DNA of 64,000 nt from Halomonas chromatireducens (GCF_001545155.1 NZ_CP014226.1:482626-546625), one strand, 5' to 3'; counted from the first letter of the stretch, positions 36,731-50,703 are shown. The notes: generated from the sequence alone by a model not told the origin. Program-made: numbers and translations.

Positions 36731-37687
36731 ATGTCGTCAACCGCACCTGAACCGGCCCACCGCGGCTTTCGTCATGCCAGCGTACTGCTGGACGGCGCCG
36801 TTGAGGCGCTCGTTCACGATCCCGGCGGCGCCTACCTGGACGGCACTTTCGGCCGGGGCGGCCATTCCCGGGCCATTCTTGCCCGGCTGGCTCCCGAGGG
36901 GCGCCTGTTGGCCATCGATCGTGACCCCCACGCCATTGCCGAAGCGGCGGACATCCATGATGCCCGCTTCACCATCGAGCAGGGGGAGTTTGCGCGACTG
37001 GGTGAGCTGGCCGAGCGCCATGGCCTGCATGGCAAGCTGGCCGGTGTGTTGCTCGACGTCGGCGTCTCCTCGCCACAGCTGGATGATCCCGAACGTGGCT
37101 TCAGCTTCCTGCGCGACGGCCCGCTGGACATGCGCATGGATCCGACCCGGGGCGAGAGTGCGGCGGCCTGGCTGGCCCGTGCCGGCGAGGCCGATATCGC
37201 CCGGGTCTTCAAGACCTACGGCGAGGAGCGCTTTGCTAAGCGGCTGGCCAGGGCCGTGGTGACGCGCCGTGCCGAGCGTCCCTTCAGCCGTACGGCGGAC
37301 CTGGCCGAGGTGCTGAAGGTCGCTCACCCGGCCTGGGAGAAGGGCAAGCATCCCGCGACCCGGGCCTTTCAGGCGCTGCGTATCCATATCAATGGTGAGC
37401 TGGAGCAGCTCGATTCGGCGCTCGAGGCCGCGCTGGAGGCCTTGGCCCCCGGTGGCCACCTGGTGGTGATCAGCTTTCACTCGCTTGAGGATCGTCGGAT
37501 AAAGCGCTTCATTCGTGAGCACGTGCGTGGGGACACAGACCTCCCCCGTGGCGTCCCGATCCGTGACGACCAGCTTGCCAGGCGCCTGGCCCCGCTGGGC
37601 AAGGCTCGGCGACCGACACGCGAAGAAGTCGATTCCAATCCCCGGGCTCGCAGTGCGGTCATGCGGGCAGCGCGCAAGCTGGTTTGA
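36731..37687 (+). CDS. rsmH: 16S rRNA m4C1402 methyltransferase
   Basis: A 318-residue SAM-dependent enzyme (formerly mraW) methylating N4 of C1402 of 16S rRNA. SAM motif [16 protein letters not shown] near residue 37 and the C-terminal [18 protein letters not shown] are diagnostic. ATG 36731 was chosen as the family start; longer frames run into rnpB. It opens the dcw cluster here, with no mraZ between rnpB and rsmH. A TATACT -10-like box is seen at 36699-36704 without a clear -35. The ftsL start is eight bases after its stop. Confidence 0.94.
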   Translation: MSSTAPEPAHRGFRHASVLLDGAVEALVHDPGGAYLDGTFGRGGHSRAILARLAPEGRLLAIDRDPHAIAEAADIHDARFTIEQGEFARLGELAERHGLHGKLAGVLLDVGVSSPQLDDPERGFSFLRDGPLDMRMDPTRGESAAAWLARAGEADIARVFKTYGEERFAKRLARAVVTRRAERPFSRTADLAEVLKVAHPAWEKGKHPATRAFQALRIHINGELEQLDSALEAALEALAPGGHLVVISFHSLEDRRIKRFIREHVRGDTDLPRGVPIRDDQLARRLAPLGKARRPTREEVDSNPRARSAVMRAARKLV

Positions 37688-37695
37688 GGAACGGC

Positions 37696-38025
37696 ATGAA
37701 GCAAGGATTGCGACCCTCACGCTTGGCCCTGACCCGTTGGGCCTCGACCGGCATGCCAAGCGCCGGACTGTTACTGGTGACAGGGCTGGTTGTGGCCTGT
37801 CTGATCACCGCAACCGTAGTGATCAACGTCAGCCACCTGACGCGGGAGCAGTATGGTCGTCTGCAGCAGCTCGAGCGTGAACGCGACCAGCTGCAGACCG
37901 AGTGGGGGCAGCTATTGCTGGAAGAGAGTGCCTGGTCGTCGCCGGCAAGAATCGAGCGCCTGGCCACCGAAAGGCTGGACATGCGCCTGCCACACGTCAA
38001 TGAAGTCGAGGTCATACGGCCATGA
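37696..38025 (+). CDS. ftsL: Cell-division protein FtsL
   Basis: A 109-residue bitopic membrane protein. A membrane span (SAGLLLVTGLVVACLITATV, about 24-45) is followed by a periplasmic leucine-zipper coiled coil (LTREQYGRLQQLERERDQLQ). It forms the FtsQLB complex, activating septal wall synthesis by FtsW-FtsI. ATG 37696 is preferred over the TTG 12 bases upstream because GAGGAAC precedes it. Its stop overlaps ftsI by four bases. Confidence 0.9.
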   Translation: MKQGLRPSRLALTRWASTGMPSAGLLLVTGLVVACLITATVVINVSHLTREQYGRLQQLERERDQLQTEWGQLLLEESAWSSPARIERLATERLDMRLPHVNEVEVIRP

Positions 38026-39731
38026 GTGCTGATGCCCGTGGCGGCGTGTCGCCGCGTCGTCGCCCGCCTTCAGCGCCCATGGGTGGCGCACGCTATTATC
38101 TGATTCTCTTCCTGATCCTGGTGGGCATGCTGCTTCTGGCGGGGCGTATCGTGACGTTGCACGTCATTGATCGTTCTTTCCTTCAAGGGCAGGGAGATGC
38201 CAGGACGCTGCGCACCGAATCTCTGAGTGCCCATCGGGGCATGATCAGCGACCGTAACGGCGAGCCGCTGGCCATCTCGACGCCGGTTGTGACCCTGTGG
38301 GCCAACCCTCAGGAGGTGCCCGAGGATCGTATCCAGCGGCTGATGCTTGCCCAGGCGCTCAACATGTCCCCGGACGACCTCGATGCACGTCTCGAGCGGT
38401 TCAGTGAGCGTGAGTTCATGTACCTGCGGCGACAGCTGACCCCGGAGGCAGCCCAGCGCGTATTAGGCCTTCGTATGGCCGGGGTCTATGCCCAGCATGA
38501 GTACAAGCGCTACTACCCGGCTGGCGAGGTGACCGCTCAACTGCTGGGCGTTACCAATGTCGACGACTTTGGGCAGGAGGGTGTGGAGCTCGCCTATCAG
38601 CCATTTCTGGCCGGTACGCCGGGGCAGCGGCGGGTGATCAAGGACCGCCGTGGCCGGCTGGTGCGCGACCTGGCCATCCTGCGCGAGGCACAGCCCGGGG
38701 GCGAGCTGGTGCTCTCCATCGACCAGCGACTGCAATACATGGCTTATCGTGAACTCAAGGCCGCGGTGGCCGAGCACGAGGCCGATGGCGGCGTCGTGGT
38801 CATGATGGATGCCCGCACCGGGGAGGTGCTGGCCATGGCCAATCAGCCCTCCTATAACCCTAACAACCGCGCTGGCCTCGACCCGCGTGGGCTGCGTAAC
38901 CAGGCCATTGTCGATGTCTTCGAGCCAGGCTCGGTGGTGAAGCCGCTGGCCATGGCGGCGATCATGGAGAGTGGGCAGTTCGATCTGGACATCGAGGTTG
39001 ATACCTCGCCTGGCTGGATGATGCTGGACCGCTTCACCATTCGCGATATTCGTAATTATGGCCGATTGGACCTGGCCGGTATCCTCGAGAAGTCTTCGAA
39101 TATCGGCATGTCGAAATTGGTGCTCGAGCTCGACGAGCCCCTTGTCCCCGAAGTGTATCGTCGCCTGGGCTTCGGCCAGAGTACCGATACGGGCTTTCCC
39201 GGCGAGGCCGTCGGCCACATGCCGGCACCGGTGCGCTGGTCTCGCAGCCAGTGGGCCGCGCTCTCCTATGGCTATGGCCTGTCGGTCTCCGCCCTACAGC
39301 TGGCCAGCGCTTATACGGCACTGGCCAATGGTGGGGTGCGCATGCCCCCCTCCATTCTCAAGCTGCATGAGAGTCCTGCCGGCACCCCGGCCATCGATCC
39401 GGGGATAGCTCATGACCTGTTGCGCATCATGGAGGAATCCGTGCAGCCGGGCACCGGTGGGCGCCGGGCGGCAGTGCCGGGCTATCGGGTGGCCGGCAAG
39501 ACGGGCACGGTGCGCAAGACCTCGGCCAGCGGGTACGAGCAGGATGCCTACCGCAGCCTGTTCGCCGGCGTTGCACCGGTTTCCGACCCGCGAATCGTCA
39601 CCATCGTCATGATCGACCACCCGCGTGGCGGCGACTTCTTTGGCGGTGCCGTAGCGGCTCCGGTATTCTCTCGTGTCACCGGCGGTGCGCTGAGGCTGCT
39701 CGATGTGCCGCCTGACCAGCGCATACGATGA
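38022..39731 (+). CDS. ftsI: Septal peptidoglycan transpeptidase (PBP3)
   Basis: A 569-residue class B penicillin-binding protein that cross-links septal peptidoglycan. A single membrane anchor (YYLILFLILVGMLLLAGRIV) precedes a pedestal domain and the transpeptidase domain. Active-site motifs are SVVK (FEPGSVVKPLAM), SSN (EKSSNIGMS) and KTG (VAGKTGTVRK). It overlaps ftsL by four bases and precedes murE by 31 bases. Normal family length; partner of FtsW (45158). Confidence 0.96.
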   Translation: MSADARGGVSPRRRPPSAPMGGARYYLILFLILVGMLLLAGRIVTLHVIDRSFLQGQGDARTLRTESLSAHRGMISDRNGEPLAISTPVVTLWANPQEVPEDRIQRLMLAQALNMSPDDLDARLERFSEREFMYLRRQLTPEAAQRVLGLRMAGVYAQHEYKRYYPAGEVTAQLLGVTNVDDFGQEGVELAYQPFLAGTPGQRRVIKDRRGRLVRDLAILREAQPGGELVLSIDQRLQYMAYRELKAAVAEHEADGGVVVMMDARTGEVLAMANQPSYNPNNRAGLDPRGLRNQAIVDVFEPGSVVKPLAMAAIMESGQFDLDIEVDTSPGWMMLDRFTIRDIRNYGRLDLAGILEKSSNIGMSKLVLELDEPLVPEVYRRLGFGQSTDTGFPGEAVGHMPAPVRWSRSQWAALSYGYGLSVSALQLASAYTALANGGVRMPPSILKLHESPAGTPAIDPGIAHDLLRIMEESVQPGTGGRRAAVPGYRVAGKTGTVRKTSASGYEQDAYRSLFAGVAPVSDPRIVTIVMIDHPRGGDFFGGAVAAPVFSRVTGGALRLLDVPPDQRIR

Positions 39732-39762
39732 GACTTTCATGCTTCCCGTCAGAGGTATTTCC

Positions 39763-41277
39763 ATGGAGGTGAGTGGTTCCCGTTTTCAGGCTGCGCTCAA
39801 GCGATGCTGGCCCGGCCTGCCGATCCCCGACGTTGTACCGGGCGAACCGGTTCGGCTGGTGCTCGACAGCCGCCGCCTGTCACAGGGAGATATCTTCGTT
39901 GCCGTGCCGGGCGTCAGCGTGGATGGACGCGCCTTCCTTGCCGACGCTCTGGCCGCCGGCGCCGGCTGGGTGCTCTACCATACCGAGCCAGAAGAGGCCT
40001 TGCCCGACTCTGCCCAGGAGCAGCGCGTGCTGGCCTTGCCCTTCCTGAGGCAGCGCCTGGGCGAGCTGGGCCATGAGCTCTTCGCGGTCCCGGAAGGACT
40101 CGAGCTGATTGGTGTCACTGGTACCAACGGCAAGAGCTCGGTAACACACTATCTGGCCGAGCTGAGTGCTGCGGTGGGGCGGGATGCCGGGGTCGTGGGC
40201 ACTCTGGGTCACGGCCGACCTGCCGCGCTGGTAGAGGCCGAGCTGACCACCCCCGGGCCACTGGACCTGCAGGAATCGCTGGGGAGCATGGCACGGGACG
40301 GCATCAACCGCATCGCCATGGAGGTCTCCTCCCATGCCCTGGAGCAGGGGCGGCTGGATGGGAGCCAACTGGCGGCGGCGGTCTTTACCAACCTGAGTCG
40401 TGATCATCTCGACTATCACGGCAGCATGGCGGCCTACGCGGCAGCCAAGGCACGGCTGTTCCGGCGCCCCGAGCTGTCGCTTGCCGTGGTCAATGCCGAC
40501 GACCCCCTGGCACGCCTGATGCTGGCCGGCGTGGCGCCGGGAGTGCGGGTCCTGGCCGTGGGCGACGATACCGCAGCGACGCTGCGGGTGCTGGACTGGA
40601 AGCCCTCCGGGCATGGTCAGCTGGCGCTGGTGGCCACGCCCGAGGGGGAGATGGCCCTGGAGCTGCCGCTGATGGGTCGCTTCAACATGGACAACGTGCT
40701 GCTGGCCATTGCCACGCTCTACGGTCTGGGCGAGTCGCTGCCAGCGCTGTTCGAAGCGGCGACACGACTGGTGCCGGTGCCGGGGCGAATGCAGGCGGTG
40801 CGTCGGCCCGGCTGCCCCACGGTGATCGTCGACTACGCACACACGCCGGATGCCCTGGAAAATGCTCTGATTGCCCTGCGCCACCACCTCCCCGGCGAGG
40901 GGCAACTCTGGTGCCTGTTCGGCTGTGGCGGCGATCGGGACGGTGGCAAGCGGCCGCTGATGGCAAAGGCCGCCGAGCGCCATGCGGATCGGCTGGTGGT
41001 AACCGACGACAACCCCCGCAGCGAGGACTCTGCTGCCATTCGCGACCAGGTGCTGGAGGGCCTGTCGGCCGATACTCGCCGACAGGCCTGGTCCATCGCC
41101 GGGCGTGGCGAAGCCATCGACCGGGCGCTGGCCGAGGCCGGCATCGAAGATGTGATATTGATAGCCGGCAAGGGCCATGAAAAGTATCAGGAGATCGACG
41201 GCATTCGCCACGACTTCTGCGATACGCGGCGGGCCGAGACGGCGCTGCGGCGGCGTGGGGGCGACAGCGATGCCTAG
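39763..41277 (+). CDS. murE: UDP-MurNAc-L-Ala-D-Glu:meso-diaminopimelate ligase
   Basis: A 504-residue Mur ligase adding the third residue of the stem peptide. The ATP loop is GVTGTNGKSSVTHYL. The DNPR motif (DDNPRSED, about residue 420) selects meso-diaminopimelate, as in Gram-negative bacteria. ATG 39763 follows AGAGG; upstream ATG 39739 is possible. It overlaps murF by eight bases. Cytoplasmic. Its length and motifs show it to be intact. Confidence 0.95.
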   Translation: MEVSGSRFQAALKRCWPGLPIPDVVPGEPVRLVLDSRRLSQGDIFVAVPGVSVDGRAFLADALAAGAGWVLYHTEPEEALPDSAQEQRVLALPFLRQRLGELGHELFAVPEGLELIGVTGTNGKSSVTHYLAELSAAVGRDAGVVGTLGHGRPAALVEAELTTPGPLDLQESLGSMARDGINRIAMEVSSHALEQGRLDGSQLAAAVFTNLSRDHLDYHGSMAAYAAAKARLFRRPELSLAVVNADDPLARLMLAGVAPGVRVLAVGDDTAATLRVLDWKPSGHGQLALVATPEGEMALELPLMGRFNMDNVLLAIATLYGLGESLPALFEAATRLVPVPGRMQAVRRPGCPTVIVDYAHTPDALENALIALRHHLPGEGQLWCLFGCGGDRDGGKRPLMAKAAERHADRLVVTDDNPRSEDSAAIRDQVLEGLSADTRRQAWSIAGRGEAIDRALAEAGIEDVILIAGKGHEKYQEIDGIRHDFCDTRRAETALRRRGGDSDA

Positions 41278-42637
41278 GCCCGGTCTGGCGACACTGGCGG
41301 AGGTGGCCGGAGCGCTCGGAGTGGCCCCTCCCGGGGAGGATCGGCGGCTGGATGACATCGTGACCGACTCGCGCAGTCCGGTTCCCGGTGCCCTGTTCGT
41401 GGCGCTTCGCGGCGAACGCTTCGACGCCCATGACTTCCTCGCCCAGGCGCGGGAAGCCGGGGCGGCGGCGGCGCTGGTCGAGGCGTCGGTGAACGATCCG
41501 CTGCCGCAGCTGGTGGTGCCGGATACCCGCCTGGCTCTGGGGTTGCTGGGGCGGGCTCGGCGCCGGGCCTGGGGTGGCCCGCTGGTGGCAGTGACAGGTA
41601 ACAGCGGCAAGACCAGCGTCAAGGAGATTCTCTCTCAGCTGCTGGGCCACCCCGGCGAGACCCTGGCTACCCGTGGCAACCTCAACAACGATATCGGTGC
41701 GCCGCTCACGCTGCTTGCGCTGCGTGCCTCGCATCGCCAAGCGGTGGTGGAGCTCGGTGCGAATCATCTGGGCGAAATCGCCTGGACCACGATGCTCGCT
41801 CAGCCCCAGGTGGCGATCATCACCAACGTCACCGGCGCCCATGTGGGCGAGTTCGGCGGCATGGGGCAGATCGCCCAGGCCAAGGCGGAGATTCTCGCCG
41901 GTCTGGGCGACGAGGGCATCGCGGTACTCAACCGTGATGATCGCTACTACCCGCTTTGGTCTCGGCTTGCCGCTCCACGGACGATACTGGACTTCGGCTT
42001 CAGCCAATTGGCGCGGGTGCATGCCGTCGAGCTGGCCTGTGACGCCATGGGGCGCTATGCTTTCACGCTTGTCGTGGATGGGCGTCGATGCGGACGGGTC
42101 CAGCTCGCCCTGCTGGGGCGTCATGGCGTGGCCAATGTACTGGCGGCCTTGGCAGGTGCCATCGCGCTGGGGCACGACCCCGAGCCGCTGCTGGCCAGGC
42201 TGGAGGCCGTCATGCCCATGCCGGGGCGCCTGAGCGCGGAACCCGGCATCAACGGATGCCGGCTGCTCGACGATACTTATAATGCCAATCCAGGCGCGGT
42301 GAAGGCAGCCCTGTCGCTGCTGGCCGAGTTGCCGGGGCCGCGATGGTGTCTGCTGGGCGCCATGGGTGAGCTGGGGGCGGCGTCGGACCGACTGCATGCC
42401 GAAGTCGGCCGCTATGCGCGGGAACTGGGAATCGACGTGCTCGGCACCTGCGGAGCGCTGGCACAGCCAGCCAGCAGCGCCTTCGGAGAGGGTGGGTGCC
42501 ATTTCAACGACCGCGACGCGCTGACGCGCTACGTCCTGAGTCAACTCCCCCCCGGGGCAAGCGTACTGATCAAGGGATCGCGCAGTGCCGGTATGGAACG
42601 GGTCGTGGCCGCACTTCGCGCTGACGCATCAAGGTGA
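41270..42637 (+). CDS. murF: UDP-MurNAc-tripeptide:D-Ala-D-Ala ligase
   Basis: A 455-residue Mur ligase that completes the pentapeptide with D-Ala-D-Ala. The ATP loop VTGNSGKTSVKEIL is near residue 110, and LDDTYNANPGAVKAAL near 340 is the family motif. The start ATG 41270 overlaps the end of murE; a longer frame upstream lies inside murE and is rejected. It ends nine bases before mraY. Cytoplasmic, dependent on DdlB (48931) for D-Ala-D-Ala. Confidence 0.95.
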   Translation: MPRPGLATLAEVAGALGVAPPGEDRRLDDIVTDSRSPVPGALFVALRGERFDAHDFLAQAREAGAAAALVEASVNDPLPQLVVPDTRLALGLLGRARRRAWGGPLVAVTGNSGKTSVKEILSQLLGHPGETLATRGNLNNDIGAPLTLLALRASHRQAVVELGANHLGEIAWTTMLAQPQVAIITNVTGAHVGEFGGMGQIAQAKAEILAGLGDEGIAVLNRDDRYYPLWSRLAAPRTILDFGFSQLARVHAVELACDAMGRYAFTLVVDGRRCGRVQLALLGRHGVANVLAALAGAIALGHDPEPLLARLEAVMPMPGRLSAEPGINGCRLLDDTYNANPGAVKAALSLLAELPGPRWCLLGAMGELGAASDRLHAEVGRYARELGIDVLGTCGALAQPASSAFGEGGCHFNDRDALTRYVLSQLPPGASVLIKGSRSAGMERVVAALRADASR

Positions 42638-42646
42638 ACGCTACAC

Positions 42647-43729
42647 ATGCTGCTTTTTCTGGCTAATTTCCTGGCGCAATACCAGAGCGCCTTCAATGTT
42701 TTCAGTTATCTCACCCTACGGATGATCCTGGGGACCATGACGGCCCTGCTGCTCTGTCTCTGGCTGGGGCCCTGGATGATACGTCGACTGGTCGAGCGTC
42801 AGATCGGACAGGCGGTGCGCGATGATGGCCCCCAGTCTCACCTGTCCAAGGCCGGCACGCCGACCATGGGCGGCGCCATGATTCTGATGGCCATCGCCGT
42901 CAGTACGCTGCTGTGGTCGGACCTGACCGTGCATTATGTCTGGATCGTGCTGGTGGTGACCCTGGGCTTCGGTGCCATTGGCTGGGTTGACGATTACCGT
43001 AAGGTAGTCGAGAAGAATCCCAGGGGGCTGCCGGCTCGCTGGAAGTATCTGTGGCAGTCGGTCATCGGCCTGATTGCCGCACTGGTGCTCTTTTATACCG
43101 CCGGCAATCCGGTGGAAACCAGCCTGATCGTACCGCTGTTCAAGGATATCGTGATCCCGCTGGGGGTCTTCTACATCGTGCTGACCTATCTGGTGATCGT
43201 CGGCAGCTCCAATGCGGTCAACCTCACCGATGGCCTGGATGGTCTGGCAATCATGCCCACCGTCATGGTGGCCATGGGCCTGGCGGTTTTTGCCTACGCC
43301 AGCGGCAACGCGGTGTTCGCCAACTACCTGCAGATTCCCAATATCGTCGGGGCCGGCGAGTTGGCGGTCTTCTGCGCCACCATTTCGGGTGCCGGCCTGG
43401 GCTTCCTGTGGTTCAACACCTATCCGGCCCAGGTCTTCATGGGAGACGTCGGCGCGCTGGCGCTGGGGGCGGCCCTCGGGGTGGTGGCAGTTATCGTGCG
43501 CCAGGAAATCGTGCTGTTCATCATGGGTGGCATCTTCGTCATGGAAACGGTATCGGTGATCCTCCAGGTGGCGTCGTACAAGCTGACTGGGCGTCGAATA
43601 TTCCGTATGGCACCGCTTCATCATCACTACGAACTCAAGGGGTGGCCGGAGCCTCGTGTCATCGTACGCTTCTGGATCATCACCGTAGTGCTGGTGTTGA
43701 TTGGCCTGGCCACCCTGAAGATTCGCTGA
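42647..43729 (+). CDS. mraY: Phospho-MurNAc-pentapeptide translocase
   Basis: A 360-residue integral membrane enzyme with ten spans, attaching phospho-MurNAc-pentapeptide to undecaprenyl phosphate (lipid I). Catalytic motifs: [29 protein letters not shown] and [10 protein letters not shown], with the HHH-type loop [12 protein letters not shown]. It starts ATG 42647 nine bases after murF. It precedes murD by 52 bases (43730-43781). Normal length. Confidence 0.97.
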   Translation: MLLFLANFLAQYQSAFNVFSYLTLRMILGTMTALLLCLWLGPWMIRRLVERQIGQAVRDDGPQSHLSKAGTPTMGGAMILMAIAVSTLLWSDLTVHYVWIVLVVTLGFGAIGWVDDYRKVVEKNPRGLPARWKYLWQSVIGLIAALVLFYTAGNPVETSLIVPLFKDIVIPLGVFYIVLTYLVIVGSSNAVNLTDGLDGLAIMPTVMVAMGLAVFAYASGNAVFANYLQIPNIVGAGELAVFCATISGAGLGFLWFNTYPAQVFMGDVGALALGAALGVVAVIVRQEIVLFIMGGIFVMETVSVILQVASYKLTGRRIFRMAPLHHHYELKGWPEPRVIVRFWIITVVLVLIGLATLKIR

Positions 43730-43781
43730 GGCGCCAGGACAGGTTTTATTTCTAACCCTGCGCAACGCACAGGAGGCGAGC

Positions 43782-45161
43782 ATGCTGAAGGTGCCGAAGG
43801 GCATGACCCTGGTGGTCGGACTCGGTGTGTCCGGTCGCGCTATATGCCGACACCTGTCGCGGCAGGGCGTGCCCTACATGGTTGCCGACACCCGTGCCGT
43901 CCCTCCGAGTGTCGACGATTTTCATGCGGCCCATCCCGGGGTGGAGATTCACTGCGGTCCGTTGACATCGCTGGACCTGAGTGAGGTGGAAGAAGTGGTG
44001 CTCAGCCCGGGGGTGGATCCGCGCACGCCTGGGCTCGCCGAACTTGCCGCCCGAGTGCGCGATGCTACCGGGGAACCCCTGGTGGTCGGCGAGATTGCAC
44101 TCTTCGTGCGCGCCTGTCGTGCGCCGATCGCCGCCATCACCGGCTCCAATGCCAAGTCCACCGTCACCACCCTGCTCGGCGAGATGGCCCTGGAGTCGGG
44201 CCGGCGCGTGGCGGTGGGCGGCAACCTGGGTACGCCGGCACTGGACCTGCTCGATGACGAGCCGAATGCCGACTGCTATGTACTGGAGCTTTCCAGCTTC
44301 CAACTGGAGACCACGCCGCGCCTGGGGGCCGAGACCGCTGCCTTTCTCAATCTCTCCGAGGATCATCTTGACCGGCATGGCGACATGGCGGGCTATCGTG
44401 ACGCCAAGCTGGGTATCTTCCGGGGTGCCCGGCACGGCGTGATCAATGCCGACGACCCCATGACCCGACCGCTGGAGCGTCTGCCGGCACAGGACAGCTT
44501 TACCACCCAGGCGCCCCAGGACGGTGAATGGGGCATCGCCATTCATGAGGGCGGCGACTGGCTGATGCACGGCGAGACGCCGCTCATGCCGGTGCGCGAG
44601 ATGCGCCTGGCAGGCCGGCACAATCACGCCAATGCGCTGGCTGCCCTGGCCATGGGGCATCGCCTGGAGTTCCCGATGGCGGCCATGTGCCGAGTGCTGC
44701 GCCGCTTTTCCGGTCTGCCGCACCGCGGGGAGGTGATCGCCGAGGTTGATGGCGTGCGCTGGATCAACGACTCCAAGGGCACCAATGTCGGTGCCGCCCT
44801 TGCTGCCATAGCGGGCCTGGGACCGACCCTGGAGGGCAAGCTGATCCTGCTGGCAGGAGGCATGGGGAAAGGGGCCGACTTTGGCCCGCTGGCTGAACCC
44901 CTTGCCCGGTACGGCCGCGAAGCGATGCTCTTCGGCCTGGATGCCGAGCGTCTCGAAAAGGCGCTGCGGGGCAGCGTGAGTCTCACCCTGGTCGACGACC
45001 TTGAGGCGGCCATGGCCCGGGCGCAGGCAATCGCCGAGCCGGGAGACTGCGTACTGCTGTCGCCGGCCTGCGCCAGTCTCGATCAGTTCGCCAACTATCA
45101 GGAGCGCGGAGAAGTCTTTCGTCGCTGGGTCTGTCGCCTTGCCGCGGAGGCTTCCCTGTGA
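43782..45161 (+). CDS. murD: UDP-MurNAc-L-alanine:D-glutamate ligase
   Basis: A 459-residue Mur ligase adding D-Glu. N-terminal UDP-binding motif GLGVSGRAICRHL, ATP loop ITGSNAKSTVTTLLGEM (GSNAKST instead of GTNGKT, as in some other gammaproteobacteria), and VRWINDSKGTN in the third domain. AGGAGGC precedes ATG 43782. It overlaps ftsW by four bases. All domains are present. Confidence 0.95.
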   Translation: MLKVPKGMTLVVGLGVSGRAICRHLSRQGVPYMVADTRAVPPSVDDFHAAHPGVEIHCGPLTSLDLSEVEEVVLSPGVDPRTPGLAELAARVRDATGEPLVVGEIALFVRACRAPIAAITGSNAKSTVTTLLGEMALESGRRVAVGGNLGTPALDLLDDEPNADCYVLELSSFQLETTPRLGAETAAFLNLSEDHLDRHGDMAGYRDAKLGIFRGARHGVINADDPMTRPLERLPAQDSFTTQAPQDGEWGIAIHEGGDWLMHGETPLMPVREMRLAGRHNHANALAALAMGHRLEFPMAAMCRVLRRFSGLPHRGEVIAEVDGVRWINDSKGTNVGAALAAIAGLGPTLEGKLILLAGGMGKGADFGPLAEPLARYGREAMLFGLDAERLEKALRGSVSLTLVDDLEAAMARAQAIAEPGDCVLLSPACASLDQFANYQERGEVFRRWVCRLAAEASL

Positions 45162-46378
45162 CCCGGTTCGCCAGACTTCGCCAGCAACTTTCCACTCAGG
45201 ACCAGCCCTTCGATGGCTGGCTGGCGTTTGCCGCCATTGCACTGATGCTGATTGGCTGGGTGATGGTGACGTCGGCCTCCACGGAGGTGGCCGCCGGGTT
45301 GACCGGAAACCCGTGGTACTTCAGTCAGCGCCATGCGCTGTTCGTGGTTCTGGCTCTGGTGGCAGCCGGCTTTACGCTGCGCTCGCCGCTGGCCTGGTGG
45401 CGTGCCAACGGTCCCTTTCTGCTGCTGGTCAGTATTGTACTGCTGGTGCTGGTGCTCTTCGTCGGCCGCGAGGTCAACGGCAGCCGGCGCTGGCTCTCTA
45501 TCCCGGGAATACCCTTCAACCTGCAGGTGTCGGAAGTCGCCAAGCTGTGCCTGATTGCCTACATGGCCGGCTACCTGGAGCGATTCCTGCCTCAGGTTCG
45601 ACGTTACTGGGGTGCCTTCCTGCGGCCGCTGCTGGTAATGGGCATCATTGCCGTGCTGCTGATTCTCGAGCCTGACTATGGTGCCGTAGTGGTCATGACC
45701 GCCTGCGTCATGGGTATGCTGCTGATGGCCGGAGCCCCTTGGGTCCGTTTCGTGCTGATCCTCGGCGCCGTCGGGGTGCTGGGCTTCTACGTCGCCATCG
45801 CCGAGCCCTATCGCCTGGCTCGCCTTACCAGTTTTTCCGATCCCTGGGCGGACCAGTTCGCCAGCGGTTACCAGTTGACCCAGGCACTCATCGCCTACGG
45901 CCGCGGGCACTGGCTGGGTATGGGGCTGGGCAACAGCGTACAGAAGCTCTTCTACCTGCCCGAGGCCCACACCGATTTCGTATTCGCCGTGCTGGCCGAG
46001 GAGCTGGGGCTGTTCGGTGCGCTCGGCGTGGTTGGGCTTTTTGCCCTGTTGATCTACCGCGCCATGGCCGTGGGGCGGCGTGCCGAACTCGCCGGCATGG
46101 CGTTTGCGGCCTACCTCAGCTACGGCATAGCGCTGGTGGTAGGCGCCCAGGCCTTTATCAATATTGCCGTCAGCACCGGCATGCTGCCCACCAAGGGCTT
46201 GACATTGCCCCTGTTGAGCTACGGCGGCTCGAGCCTGCTGATCAGCGCAATGATGGTGGCGCTGCTGCTGCGTGCCGATATCGAGACGCGATTGGCGCAG
46301 CGAAGGGCGCAGCCCGTGGTACATCGTGAGGCAACGGTCAGGCGCCGGGCGCTGGAAGCAGAGGGGGTCGGCAAGTGA
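45158..46378 (+). CDS. ftsW: Septal peptidoglycan glycosyltransferase FtsW
   Basis: A 406-residue SEDS-family polymerase with about ten membrane spans, making septal glycan strands together with FtsI. Conserved features are REVNGSRRWLSIPGIPFNLQ, PEAHTDFVFAVLAEELG and PLLSYGGSSLL. Its start overlaps the murD stop (GTGACC region; start GTG 45158). The last 40 residues form a basic cytosolic tail. It overlaps murG by four bases. Confidence 0.94.
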   Translation: MTRFARLRQQLSTQDQPFDGWLAFAAIALMLIGWVMVTSASTEVAAGLTGNPWYFSQRHALFVVLALVAAGFTLRSPLAWWRANGPFLLLVSIVLLVLVLFVGREVNGSRRWLSIPGIPFNLQVSEVAKLCLIAYMAGYLERFLPQVRRYWGAFLRPLLVMGIIAVLLILEPDYGAVVVMTACVMGMLLMAGAPWVRFVLILGAVGVLGFYVAIAEPYRLARLTSFSDPWADQFASGYQLTQALIAYGRGHWLGMGLGNSVQKLFYLPEAHTDFVFAVLAEELGLFGALGVVGLFALLIYRAMAVGRRAELAGMAFAAYLSYGIALVVGAQAFINIAVSTGMLPTKGLTLPLLSYGGSSLLISAMMVALLLRADIETRLAQRRAQPVVHREATVRRRALEAEGVGK

Positions 46379-47452
46379 GCATGACGAAGCCAAGGCGAGT
46401 TTTGATCATGGCAGGGGGCACCGGAGGGCACGTCATACCCGCCCTGTCACTGGCAAAAGGGCTGCAGGAGAAGGGCGTGGAGGTCCACTGGCTGGGTAGC
46501 CCTCGCGGAATCGAGAACCGTCTGGTGCCTGCAGCCGATATCCCTCTGAACCGGATTTCGGTGGCCGGGCTGCGCGGCAATGGTGTGGTCGGCTGGCTGC
46601 TGGCCCCCTTCAACCTCACCCGTTCCATATGGCAGGCTGGCCGTATCCTGAGTCGGCTCGATCCGCAACTGGTGGTAGGACTCGGTGGTTTTGCCAGCGG
46701 CCCTGGCGGTTTAGCCGCCTGGCTGACGCGACGACCGTTGATCATCCATGAGCAGAATGCCGTGGCGGGATTGACCAATAGAGCCTTGGCACGGTTGTCG
46801 AAACGGGTTTATTCCGCCTTCGATGCGGCATTCCCCGGTCGTGCCGAGGTAATCGGAAACCCGGTGCGTGCGGACATCGCCGCCCTGGGCGCGGCCCCAC
46901 GGGGTGCCGATACGATGACTGGGCGGCCCCTGCGGCTGCTGGTGGTCGGCGGTTCGCTGGGAGCGCTGGCGCTGAACCAGCGGGTACCCGAGGGCCTGGC
47001 CCGACTGCCTGAGGCCCAGCGACCCGTGGTGCGACACCAGGCCGGCCGCGACAAGGTGACGGCCACCCGGGAGGCGTATGCCAGGCAGGGAGTGGAGGCC
47101 GAGGTGAGCGACTTCATCGATGACATGGCGGCGGCCTACGACTGGGCCGATCTGGTGGTATGTCGTGCAGGGGCTTTGACCGTATCCGAGCTGGCGGCCG
47201 CCGCCAAGCCGGCGCTGTTCGTGCCATTGCCTCATGCGGTCGATGACCATCAGACCGCCAATGCTCGTGCCCTGGTCGCAGCAGGGGCGGCCGAACTGTT
47301 GCCGCAACACGACATGACGGCAGTGTCTCTCGCCGAGCGCCTGATGACACTGCTGCAACCCGATATCCTGGCCACCATGGCGCATCGCTCCCGGGCATGT
47401 GCATATCTCGATGCCGTCGAGCGACTGGTGGCCGGTTGCATGGAGACAGCAC

Positions 47453-47463
<11 letters not shown>
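46375..47463 (+). CDS. murG: UDP-GlcNAc:lipid I N-acetylglucosaminyltransferase
   Basis: A 362-residue GT28 enzyme at the inner membrane face that converts lipid I to lipid II. Signatures are [31 protein letters not shown] and the UDP-GlcNAc site [15 protein letters not shown]. The GTG at 46375 overlaps ftsW by four bases and has GAGGGGG upstream; ATG 46381 is the alternative. Its stop is overlapped by the probable TTG start of murC. Confidence 0.94.
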
Positions 47464-50582
<3,119 letters not shown>

Positions 50583-50703
50583 GGCCTTTTTTGAATGCTT
50601 GGCTACAGGATTCGAACGAAACCGGTGTTCCTTTTGCGAGAAATAACCCGTATCGTGAGTGCAGTTTTACGTATTGGACTGGTGGTTTAACGCTAGTTGT
50701 TCC

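Noticed and set aside
44134..44190. MurD ATP loop GSNAKST seen as a defect
   Set aside because: The Ala-for-Gly variant is, as far as I recall, normal in other gammaproteobacterial MurD proteins and the rest of the protein is intact.
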